This document shows, piece by piece, positions 1-9,313 of a stretch of 64,000 bases of DNA. The notes below the pieces were generated by a model, which worked only from the letters and a program-made list of their open reading frames with translations, was not told the DNA's origin and did no database searches. The position numbers were made by a program, and so were the translations under genes. Position 1 is the first letter of the stretch; every line of letters begins with the position of its first letter. Source of the DNA: Amphiduros pacificus (taxonomy: Eukaryota > Annelida > Polychaeta > Phyllodocida > Hesionidae); contig OX439001.1 of the NCBI GenBank assembly GCA_949316495.1, positions 34,959,523 through 35,023,522 of the forward strand, read 5' to 3'.

Positions 1-138
1 CGGGAAATCCAAAGCTGAGGCCAGGCAGATGATCTCTGGACGCCGAACAAGGAAGAACCTTTTGAACAGGTAGATTTTAAATAGATTTTAACTAGTGTTA
101 AGATTGGTGTGACTTTAGTAAATAAGAGTCACATCAAA
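1..138 (+). repeat. 5' LTR-like repeat, 3' part only
   Basis: Matches 5704-5842 at essentially every position. Its beginning lies outside the window, so the 5' target-site duplication cannot be checked. The primer-binding-site-like TGG starts at 139, exactly where an LTR should end. Confidence 0.8.
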
Positions 139-670
139 TGGCGCTGCGACTTGCAGTGCTTGTGTGGGAATTGCACAAGTAATTCTCGCACTATTTTGTG
201 AGAGTGGAAGTATATATTTTACTTCCAACTTTCATACCTTATTGTTGCGCCACTTCAACCTTCTCCCGGCCGGTAATTTCACTTTGTCCACGTGGCCCAG
301 TTCCATAATTCAATTGAGTTGATAGTTTGCAACTTATTTGTGTAATTTCAACTTGAAATTCCACGTAGTTGAGGAGAAATTACCCTTTTCTCTTCAAGAA
401 GTTGCAGACAACTTGTCAAAACATTGATTTTGATTTTGTACATTTTTGTTGTCCGCACAACTTGTGTCCTGTGCGTACCGCAGAGCCTGCGCAATACACT
501 GAAGGGTAGTTTCCACACATTTTTTGAGAAAAGTGTGTGGTAGTAGTATTGCAGTCTCTGAATTATTGTAAATTTTGCATAATTAATTAAAATCCGGCCA
601 TTGTTTTCTTTGTAAATTCCCCTTCACAATTTCTCATGCCCCAAGTTGCCCCCACTATGCAATACATAGG

Positions 671-2476
671 ATGTTACCTGTGGCTTGTAATGTCAACCCT
701 ATTTTGACTTCTGTGTTTCAAAGTAGAAACATGGATGACCCCTCATACCCCATCAACCTATATACAGCAGAGGCCCTGGAATTCATGGTATTTCCAGGGA
801 TTGGTAATATAAAGGCCCAAAATATTGTTTCTGAAAGCATTGTGACAGCTGAGAGGCTGGAGGAAATCACCAGCATTCCCTCTGAACAATGGGAAGCATG
901 GACAGCCAAGGGAATGTTGTCCTTCATAAAGCCCAAGCCCAAAAGCAGTCACAAGTCCTCACATTCCTCCCCATTCTCCAAAAACCATTCCCATAATTCC
1001 CATCATTCTTCCCGGCACTCCTCCAATCATTCCCTACGTCATTCGTCCCGTGCCCCCTCCCCTAATACCAAAAAAGATTATAAGGGAAGTAGGAGAGATG
1101 CCCTCCCCATCATCCCAAACCTTATGTCAGTACCCAAGGCCCCCCAAGCTGACATATCACATATAAATCCCTCAGTCAACACTTCTGTATTCATCACTGA
1201 CCTTGAGACCTCTTCTCACTCTAATCATTCTAAATGCACCATGCCCAAATTTCCTCTAGAACCACCAGTTCCTACACGGTCCCCCCAGGTCTTTGAAAAT
1301 TCAGCCCTTGGTGATACATTGGCAAGTGTACCCCAACTGGGAGAAAGAGTAAATGTGTCCATCCACTTTACTCCCATACCCATCACTGACACTTCACTGA
1401 AACAAGTGAGGTTGCCAGACTCCCACTCCAATAAACCAATAGGGCAATACCCCTCTGCTATATCTCACCGTCCATCCTCTTCACACCCACCAATTAATCA
1501 GCAGTATCCACCTCATTCACAAGAGCCCCCTATAAATTCACCAATAATACATAACATAGCCACCCCCTTTCATGTATCGCCTGCCGTGGGACATGGTGAT
1601 ACATATGTTACATCAACTGCTGCCCCAAGAATAGAGATGGCAAGGATATATTCCAACCATTGTAACCCCCCTTCTGTAACCCCTTATATGCCTACAGTCC
1701 CAGAGGTAACACAAAATAGTCAGAATTCGTCTACCGTAAAAGGTTCCCGAAGAATGATTAGACCTCCTCCTGGGTTCTCTGAGGCATCACCCCAGCAAAT
1801 AAGACTCCCTTCATTGTCCCCTACTAAATATCCTTCAACCCATCATACTGAACCTGAGTTTTCATCATTCCATGCCCTTTCCATGTATCTCCCTCAAGTG
1901 AATGGTCCACCAAGGGGAATTACATCACATTCATCACTTGGTGTTAAACCATTCATCCCTGTATCTCCCGCCATGCCCATTGTGTTTGGACCCCATGAAG
2001 TTCCCACACCCCCCACCTCACGGGTTCCACACTTCATGTCAGCCCCTTCTAACACTTTAACTCCCCAGTTTCCACCCATATCTTATTATATACCTGCCAA
2101 TGAAACCACCCAAATTCCCTTTTCAAATCCTGGTGGTAGAGGTAGGTCCCACAGTGGAAAATGGAGGAGACACCCCAAGGAAAACTCTGGTTCCCCCCAT
2201 AGAGTCCGAGGACAAGCCTCTTGTAATTCTAGTCTGTCCGAGGACTCTGAGAGTGAATCTTCCGATAACTCTGATTCTTCTTGGCCCTCTGAAGAATCAG
2301 ATACTTCCGGAAGTAATTCCCATACTCCATATAAAGGGCCCCGTGCAGGAAAGAGCCATCCTCATGATAATTTGGAGAGGATGAAAGAGCACTTGCGAGG
2401 CAAGGCTCGTGATATCAAACCGGCTCACAACCGTTTGCACACCCTGAAACAAGACCCACCCCCTAATTACCATTAA
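671..2476 (+). CDS. ORF1 of the LTR-flanked element: HhH-like N-terminus, disordered body
   Basis: An uninterrupted 601-codon frame. A second Met about 20 codons in (MDDPSYPINLYTAEALEF) is an equally plausible start. Residues about 30-75 contain LEFMVFPGIGNIKAQNIV followed by a Glu-rich helix, which reads like a helix-hairpin-helix DNA-binding motif (hydrophobic-PGIG-x-x-KA-x-x-I) of the ComEA/UvrC kind. Residues about 85-135 are Ser/His-rich with basic residues, the middle is Pro/Ser/Thr-rich and probably unstructured, then comes a short Gly/Arg-rich patch, an acidic Ser-Glu-Asp tract, and a basic C-terminus. No CCHC knuckle or capsid major homology region was noticed. It sits where gag lies in an LTR element. 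A nucleic-acid-binding packaging protein is an inference; the function is unknown. Confidence 0.65.
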   Translation: MLPVACNVNPILTSVFQSRNMDDPSYPINLYTAEALEFMVFPGIGNIKAQNIVSESIVTAERLEEITSIPSEQWEAWTAKGMLSFIKPKPKSSHKSSHSSPFSKNHSHNSHHSSRHSSNHSLRHSSRAPSPNTKKDYKGSRRDALPIIPNLMSVPKAPQADISHINPSVNTSVFITDLETSSHSNHSKCTMPKFPLEPPVPTRSPQVFENSALGDTLASVPQLGERVNVSIHFTPIPITDTSLKQVRLPDSHSNKPIGQYPSAISHRPSSSHPPINQQYPPHSQEPPINSPIIHNIATPFHVSPAVGHGDTYVTSTAAPRIEMARIYSNHCNPPSVTPYMPTVPEVTQNSQNSSTVKGSRRMIRPPPGFSEASPQQIRLPSLSPTKYPSTHHTEPEFSSFHALSMYLPQVNGPPRGITSHSSLGVKPFIPVSPAMPIVFGPHEVPTPPTSRVPHFMSAPSNTLTPQFPPISYYIPANETTQIPFSNPGGRGRSHSGKWRRHPKENSGSPHRVRGQASCNSSLSEDSESESSDNSDSSWPSEESDTSGSNSHTPYKGPRAGKSHPHDNLERMKEHLRGKARDIKPAHNRLHTLKQDPPPNYH

Positions 2477-3222
2477 TTTTCCCTATTCCGTACCAATTAG
2501 AGGGACGAAGGGGGACCCAAAGCAGACATGGTAGACTCAAAATCTGTCATGATAATCACATACCCCTTTGGGTCCAAAGAAAACATCAAGTCCTTGACCT
2601 CGATGAGCTCATTCCTGATATCAGGGATGAGGAGGAAATCGATTTGATAACTGATTGTCCTTGCAGAGCCTGGAATATGAACCACTTGATTAAAGGGATT
2701 AAGCACCGATTTTGACAAAACACATTTATAATTCACATATAAATGATTTCTATTTTGATGTCTATTTTCTATTTTATAGATGCATCTCAATGTTTGCCTG
2801 TTAATTCTATTTTAACTAGACCCAAATCTGTTGCCCCTTTGTGAAAGCACACTTCTTTCTTGGCGTCATTTTTGTGTGGAGTGTGACCATACAGGCACTG
2901 AAGGGTAAAATGATGTCACAATAGTATGGCAATATGCTTATGACATCATCAAAGTTACTGTCCTTTGAATAGTGCCAAAATGACGTCGGGCAGTGCTGCC
3001 CTGCTTTGGGCCTCAATTGAGGTCTGGCAAAGTTCACACTACCTGTATTTACCCATCTCATGCAACTTATGGCTCAGACAGACCTGTGCTGTAAGTATCT
3101 TGTAGTAACTTATACTATTAATCTATTATAATTTTAATTTGTCATAATTTTTATATGTGGCTAAGCTTTCAGTTTCACCAAATTGTAGAATTGATGCTTA
3201 ATACCTTGAAGCTTTATTTGGA
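2477..3222. other. spacer of the LTR-flanked element
   Basis: No convincing coding content. Around 2860-3000 the sequence is weakly self-complementary, with CGTCATTTT near the left and AAAATGACG near the right, resembling the TGACGTCAT-bearing foldback elements elsewhere in the window. It could be a small element inserted into the larger one; the evidence is weak. Confidence 0.4.
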
Positions 3223-5095
3223 ATGTCCCAAGTAGAGGAAGATGAAATGCTCCTGTCCATGCCCTCAAGGGAACCGGATGATTCTATTCGGCTCCCCCTA
3301 TAATACATGTCCCTCAACGCTGACAACGTCGAATGCCTAAACGTTTGGAAGATTATGAGGTATCTCTTGATGATACTTCATGATTAACCAGATATTTATT
3401 GATAAACTCATCAAGAGCAGCAACACCTCCTGTGGTGGTAAGACCACCACAGGGAACCCACGGAAGCTTGCTAAGACCCGTAATAAAACAATTAAAAAGA
3501 GGAAGGCAGGGAGGAAGGGAGTGATCCCAAAAGAGATGGTTGAGAACCACTCGTCCCGGGTCATTCCTTCCCTGTCATCTCTTAATGTTGCCCCTACCCC
3601 TAAGCTGAAGAATTCTTTTCTTCAGTTCCCACCCCTTCCCCACAAAGTAACTACCCCTGCCCCCACACCTTGTGTTAGAAATGCCCAGTTGACTCAGAGA
3701 CACCCCAACTGATAAAAAATAGAAGCCAACCGTGGAGAAAAATAGTAAAGCCAGAGACCCTTTCTCCCACAGAAGTTGCGACCCTTTTGCAAGGCAACAA
3801 TCTTGTCACCCTCCAAGATAGCATCTGCCAGCAATTGGCTCTTGCTAAATTGGGGGATAAAGGGAAGCTTCCCGCCTTGTGGGACCATCACTGGCTTCTC
3901 ACAGACTTGGCCCGAGGAGTGAGAACAAACAGTAGGGGTCTGCAATATCCAGAGTGTGTGGCTGCTGCGGCAAAACCTGCTCTGGATGGCATGGACTCAA
4001 CTGAAGTTCCCCTCCCCTCCTCATCTCCCAAAAGTCTCACTCCTGCTGGTTCTTGCACAGTTCCTTCTCTGTCCCTATTTCTATTGGGAGCTCTGTACCC
4101 TGGGAGTGAGGGCCACTGGGTGGAATGATATACCTGTCATGCCGCCCCATGGACCCGGTGCCCTCACGTACTGGAGGAACCTGATCGAGTTGATCAGACC
4201 TCTTCCCCCTCCACTCCGGGAAAAGATACGCACCGTTGACGGCATGGTCTGTCTCCGGCAGCAGCTTTTCCCTGCCCCCTATCCTCTTCCTTTCCGCCTG
4301 GTGACTGTGGATTCCCACTGTCATCTTGACTTAACTTTAAAGGCGAATAAGAGTGATAACCTCTGCTCACTCTTAGTCCTTGCAGGTCAGGCAGATGTTG
4401 GACTCCAGCATCTGGTGACAAACTTTGTCTTTCCAGAATACTGGTGTCAGATTCCTGCACTGACCTCCTCCCCCTTTCTTTCCATGGCCCATACCATTGG
4501 AATTCATCCCCATGATGCCTCTCGTCACATTTAGCCCAAAAACCTTTGATGAGCTCACACAGCTGGTACATGATCCTAGCTGCTGTGGAATCTGAGCGAG
4601 TGGGTTGGATTATCACGGTCACCCCCGTGATCGCGAGAGGGACAGAAAAGCCAGTTAGAGACCTTCATGGAACTGGCCTCCCAAACTGGAAGGCCATTTG
4701 TCATTCACTGCCACCCATGGGATGGTGAAAATCCGCACACCATCATCTCTGATTGAAGCGCCATGTCCAAACACCCACAAAATTCATGTTCACTGTTTTT
4801 CGGGGGGGGGACCCTCAGAGCTCCAAATCTGGATGAACGTTGTTCCAAAATGTTCTTTTGGCATATCTGCCTCCATTCTCAGAGAGAAGGACCCAAATAA
4901 ACGGGCACTCTCTGAGAAGGCTATTTCGTCTATCTCTTTGGAGCGCATTCTCCTTGAGTCTGACGCTCACCATCTCAATCCTCCCCATCTCCCCAGCCCA
5001 AACCATCCTTTGTCTGTATAGCCGACTGGATGAGCCAGCTTCTCCACACCGGTCGCTCTATGATCCTGGAGATAACCCGGCATAATGCCTGCTCC
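3223..5095 (+). pseudogene. TatD-like metal-dependent nuclease region of the element (fossil, broken)
   Basis: The second coding region starts near an acidic Met-containing stretch at 3223 and passes through a Lys/Arg-rich, Thr/Pro-rich part (about 3380-3710). It then shows the ordered motifs of TatD/TATDN hydrolases: DSHCHLD (4310-4330, the HxH metal ligands), GIHPHDAS (about 4499-4522), FVIHCHPWDG (about 4697-4726), IHVHCFSGG (about 4781-4807) and LESDAHHLNPP (about 4954-4986). In the family these motifs line the two-metal site of a 3'-5' DNase/AP endonuclease, as in TatD and TATDN1-3. The region is broken, with several breaks, and is described only as a fossil. The order and spacing of five motifs make the family call firm. 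Whether it was captured from a host TATDN gene is inference. Confidence 0.75.
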
Positions 5096-5615
5096 TTTTA
5101 TCAGTTGGCTAACTAAGAATTCTCCTATATATATAAAAATATATACATATGATTTTTTTAGGGGTCGCTAAGTGTTGACTCCACTTTCCAAATTTAATTC
5201 TGAAAATAAAAGAATGAAATATAATGTATGTCTTTCTGGTATATTTTTATTTCGCAGGCACGGCCCTGCTAAAATAAAATATTCTTTGACCAATAGATAG
5301 ACATTCATCCGCTGAGAGCCGGAATCACTGCTGCTGAGAGTAGCTGTTTGTCATTTATGTTGGTAAGCTCAACAACTTTTTAATTTCATTTATGAGTCCT
5401 GAGTTGTGGGGGGCCCTAAAAAAAAAAAAAAATAAATAAATAAATAAGGAAGGGAATATTATAAATTTTATTAAAATTAAAAAATTTTGGTTTAACTTCT
5501 GACCCCTTGTTCCCGCTGTGGCCCACTTTACTCTGGTAAACATCTGGCCCATTGTCCCCTTCTCTCAATGTATTCCCCCCCTTTCCCCCCTCTTAAAAAA
5601 TAAAATGGGGAAGAG
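5096..5615. other. 3' non-coding part of the LTR-flanked element
   Basis: AT-rich, with an A/AAAT simple run near 5418-5448 and a C/T-rich stretch near 5570-5590. It ends in a purine-rich tract immediately before the 3' repeat, in the position of a polypurine tract. Confidence 0.6.
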
Positions 5616-5842
5616 TGTTGTGGCCAGGGGTTAATCCAGTTGATCTTCATGCATCAATGCCCTGGCCAATCACCTCCCTCCAATATTCCTACGCCGGGCC
5701 AGGCGGGAAATCCAAAGCTGAGGCCAGGCAGATGATCTCTGGACGCCGAACAAGGAAGAACCTTTTGAACAGGTAGATTTTAAATAGATTTTAACTAGTG
5801 TTAAGATTGGTGTGACTTTAGTAAATAAGAGTCACATCAACA
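5616..5842 (+). repeat. 3' LTR-like repeat, complete (227 bp)
   Basis: Begins TGTTG and ends CAACA, preceded by a purine tract. Its last about 139 bases match the start of the window. Short for an LTR, which suits a compact non-autonomous element. Confidence 0.75.
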
Positions 5843-7340
5843 GGTATGTTGTTGCCCTGGCCTCAATCTAGCTCGTCACCATCAGAACATCATTATTCAA
5901 TGAAAGAATTGCTATAATTCTGTACTTTAATCCTCATAATAACAAGGAGTTGTTTTTCAGCCATTTAAAAAAATGGTGGCAAGAAGGCCAAACCACTGCA
6001 TGAACCCAGAAAGTAAGTCAGAAAATAGGATCTGGGGAGTAGTCATTGTTTACTTCACACAAAAAGTGAAATTGTTTTGTCTTATGATTAAAAAAAATGA
6101 TTAAATACTTGCAAGTATTATTCTCATTTTACCACCCTATTTCAATACATTTGATCTGTTTCCAAATTTCTATTTGCAAACTAAATTTAAATTATATACT
6201 TATCCACCAGGTGGCAGGCTGATAGACATTTGTATGTCAATAAAACCAATTCTTACTCATTCGGTAACTTACGACCTGAGCAATGTCAAAGGAATTTTCC
6301 ATGAAATGGACTAATTTTGCTATTTATGAATGAATGGGCTGCAGTCAGGTCATGCAACTTCATGTAAACAACTCACATGTGGACCCAAATGCAACTTCTT
6401 TACACTGACTATAGCTCATGTCAAGTTCTGGAAAAAAACTGAATGTAAATACCAACACATTAGAATCAACTAACATTTGGTATTTTGTGAAATATAAAGT
6501 CAATTTTCAAAAGGAACTTTGGCAGAAGAACTTAGGAATTGATAGGGAAATCTTTGTGAATAAATGTTTTTAATAAGCAGGAGTCTAGAGACTTAAGAGT
6601 GAAATTAACCAAAGAGCTCACCATGAGCCTTTCACTGACTACAAGTATCACTATGCAAATGAGTAATGCATTTCAACCACAGACTGTGTTGATAACTTCA
6701 CTCACAATGCAGTTTGACAAGGTCAATTGATCTGCTAGAACTATGGACTGCTCCCTGTCATTTTTCTCTTACCAGAGGTCTCTACTGCATATTTATGGAT
6801 TGGTTGTGACAGGAACCATTTTGGATATCTGAGCAGAAGACACTAGTTTTGTCAGATGGATTAAATCCTCCAAGTATAGTATTAGCAGGAAAAGGGGTGT
6901 CCAAATCTAGGTGAATCACTTGAGGTTAGTTTATTCTTTAAGATGAAATCAAGATTTCCCCTTAAATATATTATGTATAAAAGAAAACTTGATTATCTGC
7001 TGACTGACTGGTAAAATGGTAAGGAGTATCCATGACCCCAATCAGCCCAGCTCTGCTGTAGCTGATGTGGTCATCCAGGGCTAATGTCGACCTAGAGTTA
7101 GCTTTAATACTTTTTCAGTGTCTATGAATGAAACTCATCTGAGATATTTAATGCAAAGTGTCAAGACACCAAATTTTGTGATTCTGTAAAACATGGCAAC
7201 ACTTTTGCACATATTATGAATTGAACTGCTTGCATCGTCTGTGGCGCTCAATTTTCATACTTAAATATCTCTGCCAAAAATAATAGTATATTTATACATT
7301 ATATGTATTTCAAGGAACTGCAAGACGTTTTCAATGACAC
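5843..7340. other. gene-free flank
   Basis: AT-rich DNA between the LTR element and the MITE cluster. No long frame and no recognisable coding exon. It contains a CTCF-like motif (6204-6217). Confidence 0.6.
6204..6217 (+). promoter_or_regulatory. CTCF-like motif
   Basis: CCACCAGGTGGCAG fits the bilaterian CTCF core (CCASYAGRKGGCRS) at nearly every position. Binding is inferred from motif only. Confidence 0.4.
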
Positions 7341-7344
7341 CAAG

Positions 7345-7530
7345 ATAATAATAATAATAATAACGATTTATATAGCGCTACATCAGACCAGGTCTGCTCT
7401 AAGCGCTCAATTAAGATCATTAAGATAGTGCTTTCTGAATAGAAACGTTTTAAGGTTTTTCTTGAAGGTTTCTAACGTTTTGCAGTTTTTCACTTCAGGG
7501 GGCAGGGCATTCCACATTCTAGAAAGATTG
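7345..7530. repeat. dispersed SINE-like repeat
   Basis: An ATA microsatellite leads into CGATTTATATAGCGCTA, then TCTGCTCTAAGCGCT, then a segment ending GGGCATTCCACATTC. This arrangement recalls a dispersed repeat I associate with marine invertebrate genomes. No internal coding was found. The family name is not assigned. Confidence 0.45.
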
Positions 7531-7983
7531 TTACAATTGGATCAATATTTCAAAATCTGTCGTCCTACCCAACCAAAGTCAAAGAACCTGATTTTGAATC
7601 ATTTCAAATAGGTAATAGCCATAATTATCCCATACTTGGCAACTGTAACTTGGTATCCTATTAGATACCATTGCCATCTCTTGTGTTTGATTCTGCTTTG
7701 AGCTGAGAGCAATATATTATTTATTATTGTTCTCAGATTTGAGAGACCCACAATGATACTGGAGCAAAAAGGTTAAAGCAATAGTGTCTATGCACCTTTG
7801 AGATATTTCTTAAGATCAGACCTTTGCTGAACTGCTTTCCCAGACCACCTGTGTGCATTGGCTTTGATGGAAGGATTGTAAGAGTCCAAAGGATGAGTGA
7901 GATCATTCAACCAGAACCAACTGAGATCTGTTAGGCTCAACACTGCACAAACCCATGTTATTGTCTTTATCTCATACTTATCT

Positions 7984-8300
7984 TTAACCTCTAAGGGACT
8001 AGGCTATCTTAATTTTGTTCATTGGCAGGACTAACCAATTTTTTTCTGGACTAGTGTATCTACATACTAAATTAATAAAATTTATAACCATGGTTATTCA
8101 ATATGCTTAATAAAGTGCTGGGGTCAAAAGTTCATGATTAAGGCAGTCTGACGTCATCATCATGATCACATTGTAACAAGTTGCAGCCCTTCAGAATGTT
8201 ACAAATGACGTCATCAAGTCAGAACAATGGGGACGTCAACGTCCCTCCCGTCTGTTACCAGTGGTGGACGGTGACGTCCTTCCCGTCCGTTAGGGGTTAA
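7984..8300. mobile_element. piggyBac-like MITE
   Basis: Both ends carry TTAA: the left reads TTAACCTCTAAGGGAC and the right, on the other strand, TTAACCCCTAACGGAC (14 of 16 match). piggyBac elements insert at TTAA and have ends starting with C runs. At 317 bp without coding, it is a non-autonomous miniature. The interior holds several GACGTC/TGACGTCA copies. Confidence 0.55.
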
Positions 8301-8310
8301 TGCAAATTAT

Positions 8311-8508
8311 TTATATTCAAGCAAAACAGTGTAAACATTGTAGCAAGGACGGATCCATGTTGCTGTGTAAATAGTGCCACGCCCACTTCTCAATGACGTC
8401 ATTACATAATATAGTATATTTTGTTAAGACATCATTGAGCGTGACATGGCATTATTTATATTACACAACATAGCTTGCTACAATGTTCACACTTTTTTGC
8501 TTTGTATA
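8311..8508. mobile_element. foldback MITE with TGACGTCAT-type arms
   Basis: An imperfect inverted repeat with arms of about 85-95 bp. The left arm contains AGTGTAAACATTGTAGCAA and the right arm TTGCTACAATGTTCACACT. The two arms meet near ACATAATATAGTATATTTTG. A related foldback lies at 16313-16510 in an intron, sharing the GCCACGCCC...CATTACATAATAT core. Confidence 0.6.
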
Positions 8509-8510
8509 TA

Positions 8511-8610
8511 GTGAGTAGCAAACCAAACCCTAACAGACCTCTCCAGTTAGTTCTGGATCCCTTCACCAGAACCAACTTGAGAGGTCTGTCAGCCTGAACA
8601 CCGCACTCAC
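8511..8610. mobile_element. short foldback element
   Basis: A 100-bp imperfect palindrome with 45-bp arms: GTGAGTAGC...AGTTCTGG on the left, CCAGAACCA...GCACTCAC on the right. A diverged half copy (CCAGAACCAACTGAGATCTG) occurs near 7910-7940. Confidence 0.55.
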
Positions 8611-9234
8611 TTTTTCTTGCCTTAAAATTTTATGTACAGTATTGGAATGCAGAAATTGTAAACCTAAATATCGAGTGAAGGACTGTGCACAGATTGAATA
8701 TCTTTAAAACATGAAAGTAGATACAGCTGGACAGATTCTCCATCATCTGGGTCAGACACCTAATCACAGGTCATAACCTGATGTTGGTCAATTCTGATTG
8801 GTGGGCAAGAATAGTATTTATAACTCAGAGAATTCCTAATTTCAAAGGAAATCAAATCTAAAACAATGAAAGCAGAGTTTGTAAAAAGATTGAACAAGTT
8901 ACATTACTACCAATTATGTAATGCAAAATAGTCACTTTAGAGAAAGAAATTTATCTGCTAAAGTCTTCATTTTCAGACATTTAAAGACAGAATATTTATA
9001 TGAATTTGTGTATGCTGGTAATATTTATATGAATTCTTTAGATGTAAATGCAAATATATAGATAACTATGTTTGTTTTGAGAACATCATTCTTTACATAT
9101 CAACAGTCCTGGGTGTACCGCTACACAAATGTTTGTTGACCTAATAAACTCTGCATTTATCAACTGTTGATCTGCATTCATAGCCATATCACTGTATTCA
9201 ACAGATCAGTGGGCAATAAAACAGAAGCTGAAAG
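8611..9234. other. upstream region of the pantothenate-kinase-like gene
   Basis: AT-rich, no coding seen. It should hold the promoter and 5' UTR of the gene starting at 9235. I cannot fix a transcription start; TATTTATA near 8815 is only a weak TATA candidate. Confidence 0.35.
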
Positions 9235-9313
9235 ATGTCGACATACAAAGTAATAGAATATAGACTCCCTGTCAATGCTATAAGGAAATCTCCCGGATTT
9301 GGCTTAGATATAG
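9235..9313 (+). CDS. PANK-like exon 1
   Basis: Starts at ATG in the context AAAGATGT and ends GATATAG before GTAAGT, phase 1. Encodes the N-terminus up to GFGLDI, the first phosphate-loop strand. Confidence 0.8.

Larger units (their letters stand above)
1..5842 (+). mobile_element. LTR-flanked element (fossil) with HhH ORF and TatD-like region
   Basis: Bases 1-138 recur almost exactly at 5704-5842, so the unit is bounded by direct repeats. The 5' repeat is cut by the window edge. The complete 3' copy (5616-5842) runs TGTTG...CAACA, as LTRs do. Right after the 5' copy comes TGGCGCTGCGACTTGCAG (from 139), a primer-binding-site-like sequence starting TGG. A purine run (AAAATGGGGAAGAG) abuts the 3' copy. 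Internal parts in order are a leader (139-670), an open 601-codon frame (671-2476), a spacer (2477-3222), a broken second coding region with TatD-nuclease motifs (3223-5095) and a 3' non-coding part. I see no reverse transcriptase, RNase H, protease or integrase, so it looks non-autonomous. Near-identity of the two repeats suggests a recent insertion. The first frame looks whole; the second region is broken, with several breaks. The family is not recognised. Confidence 0.75.

Noticed and set aside
671-2476. Host gene interpretation for the 601-codon frame
   Set aside because: It lies between matching terminal repeats in the gag position and has no introns, so it is better read as part of the mobile element.
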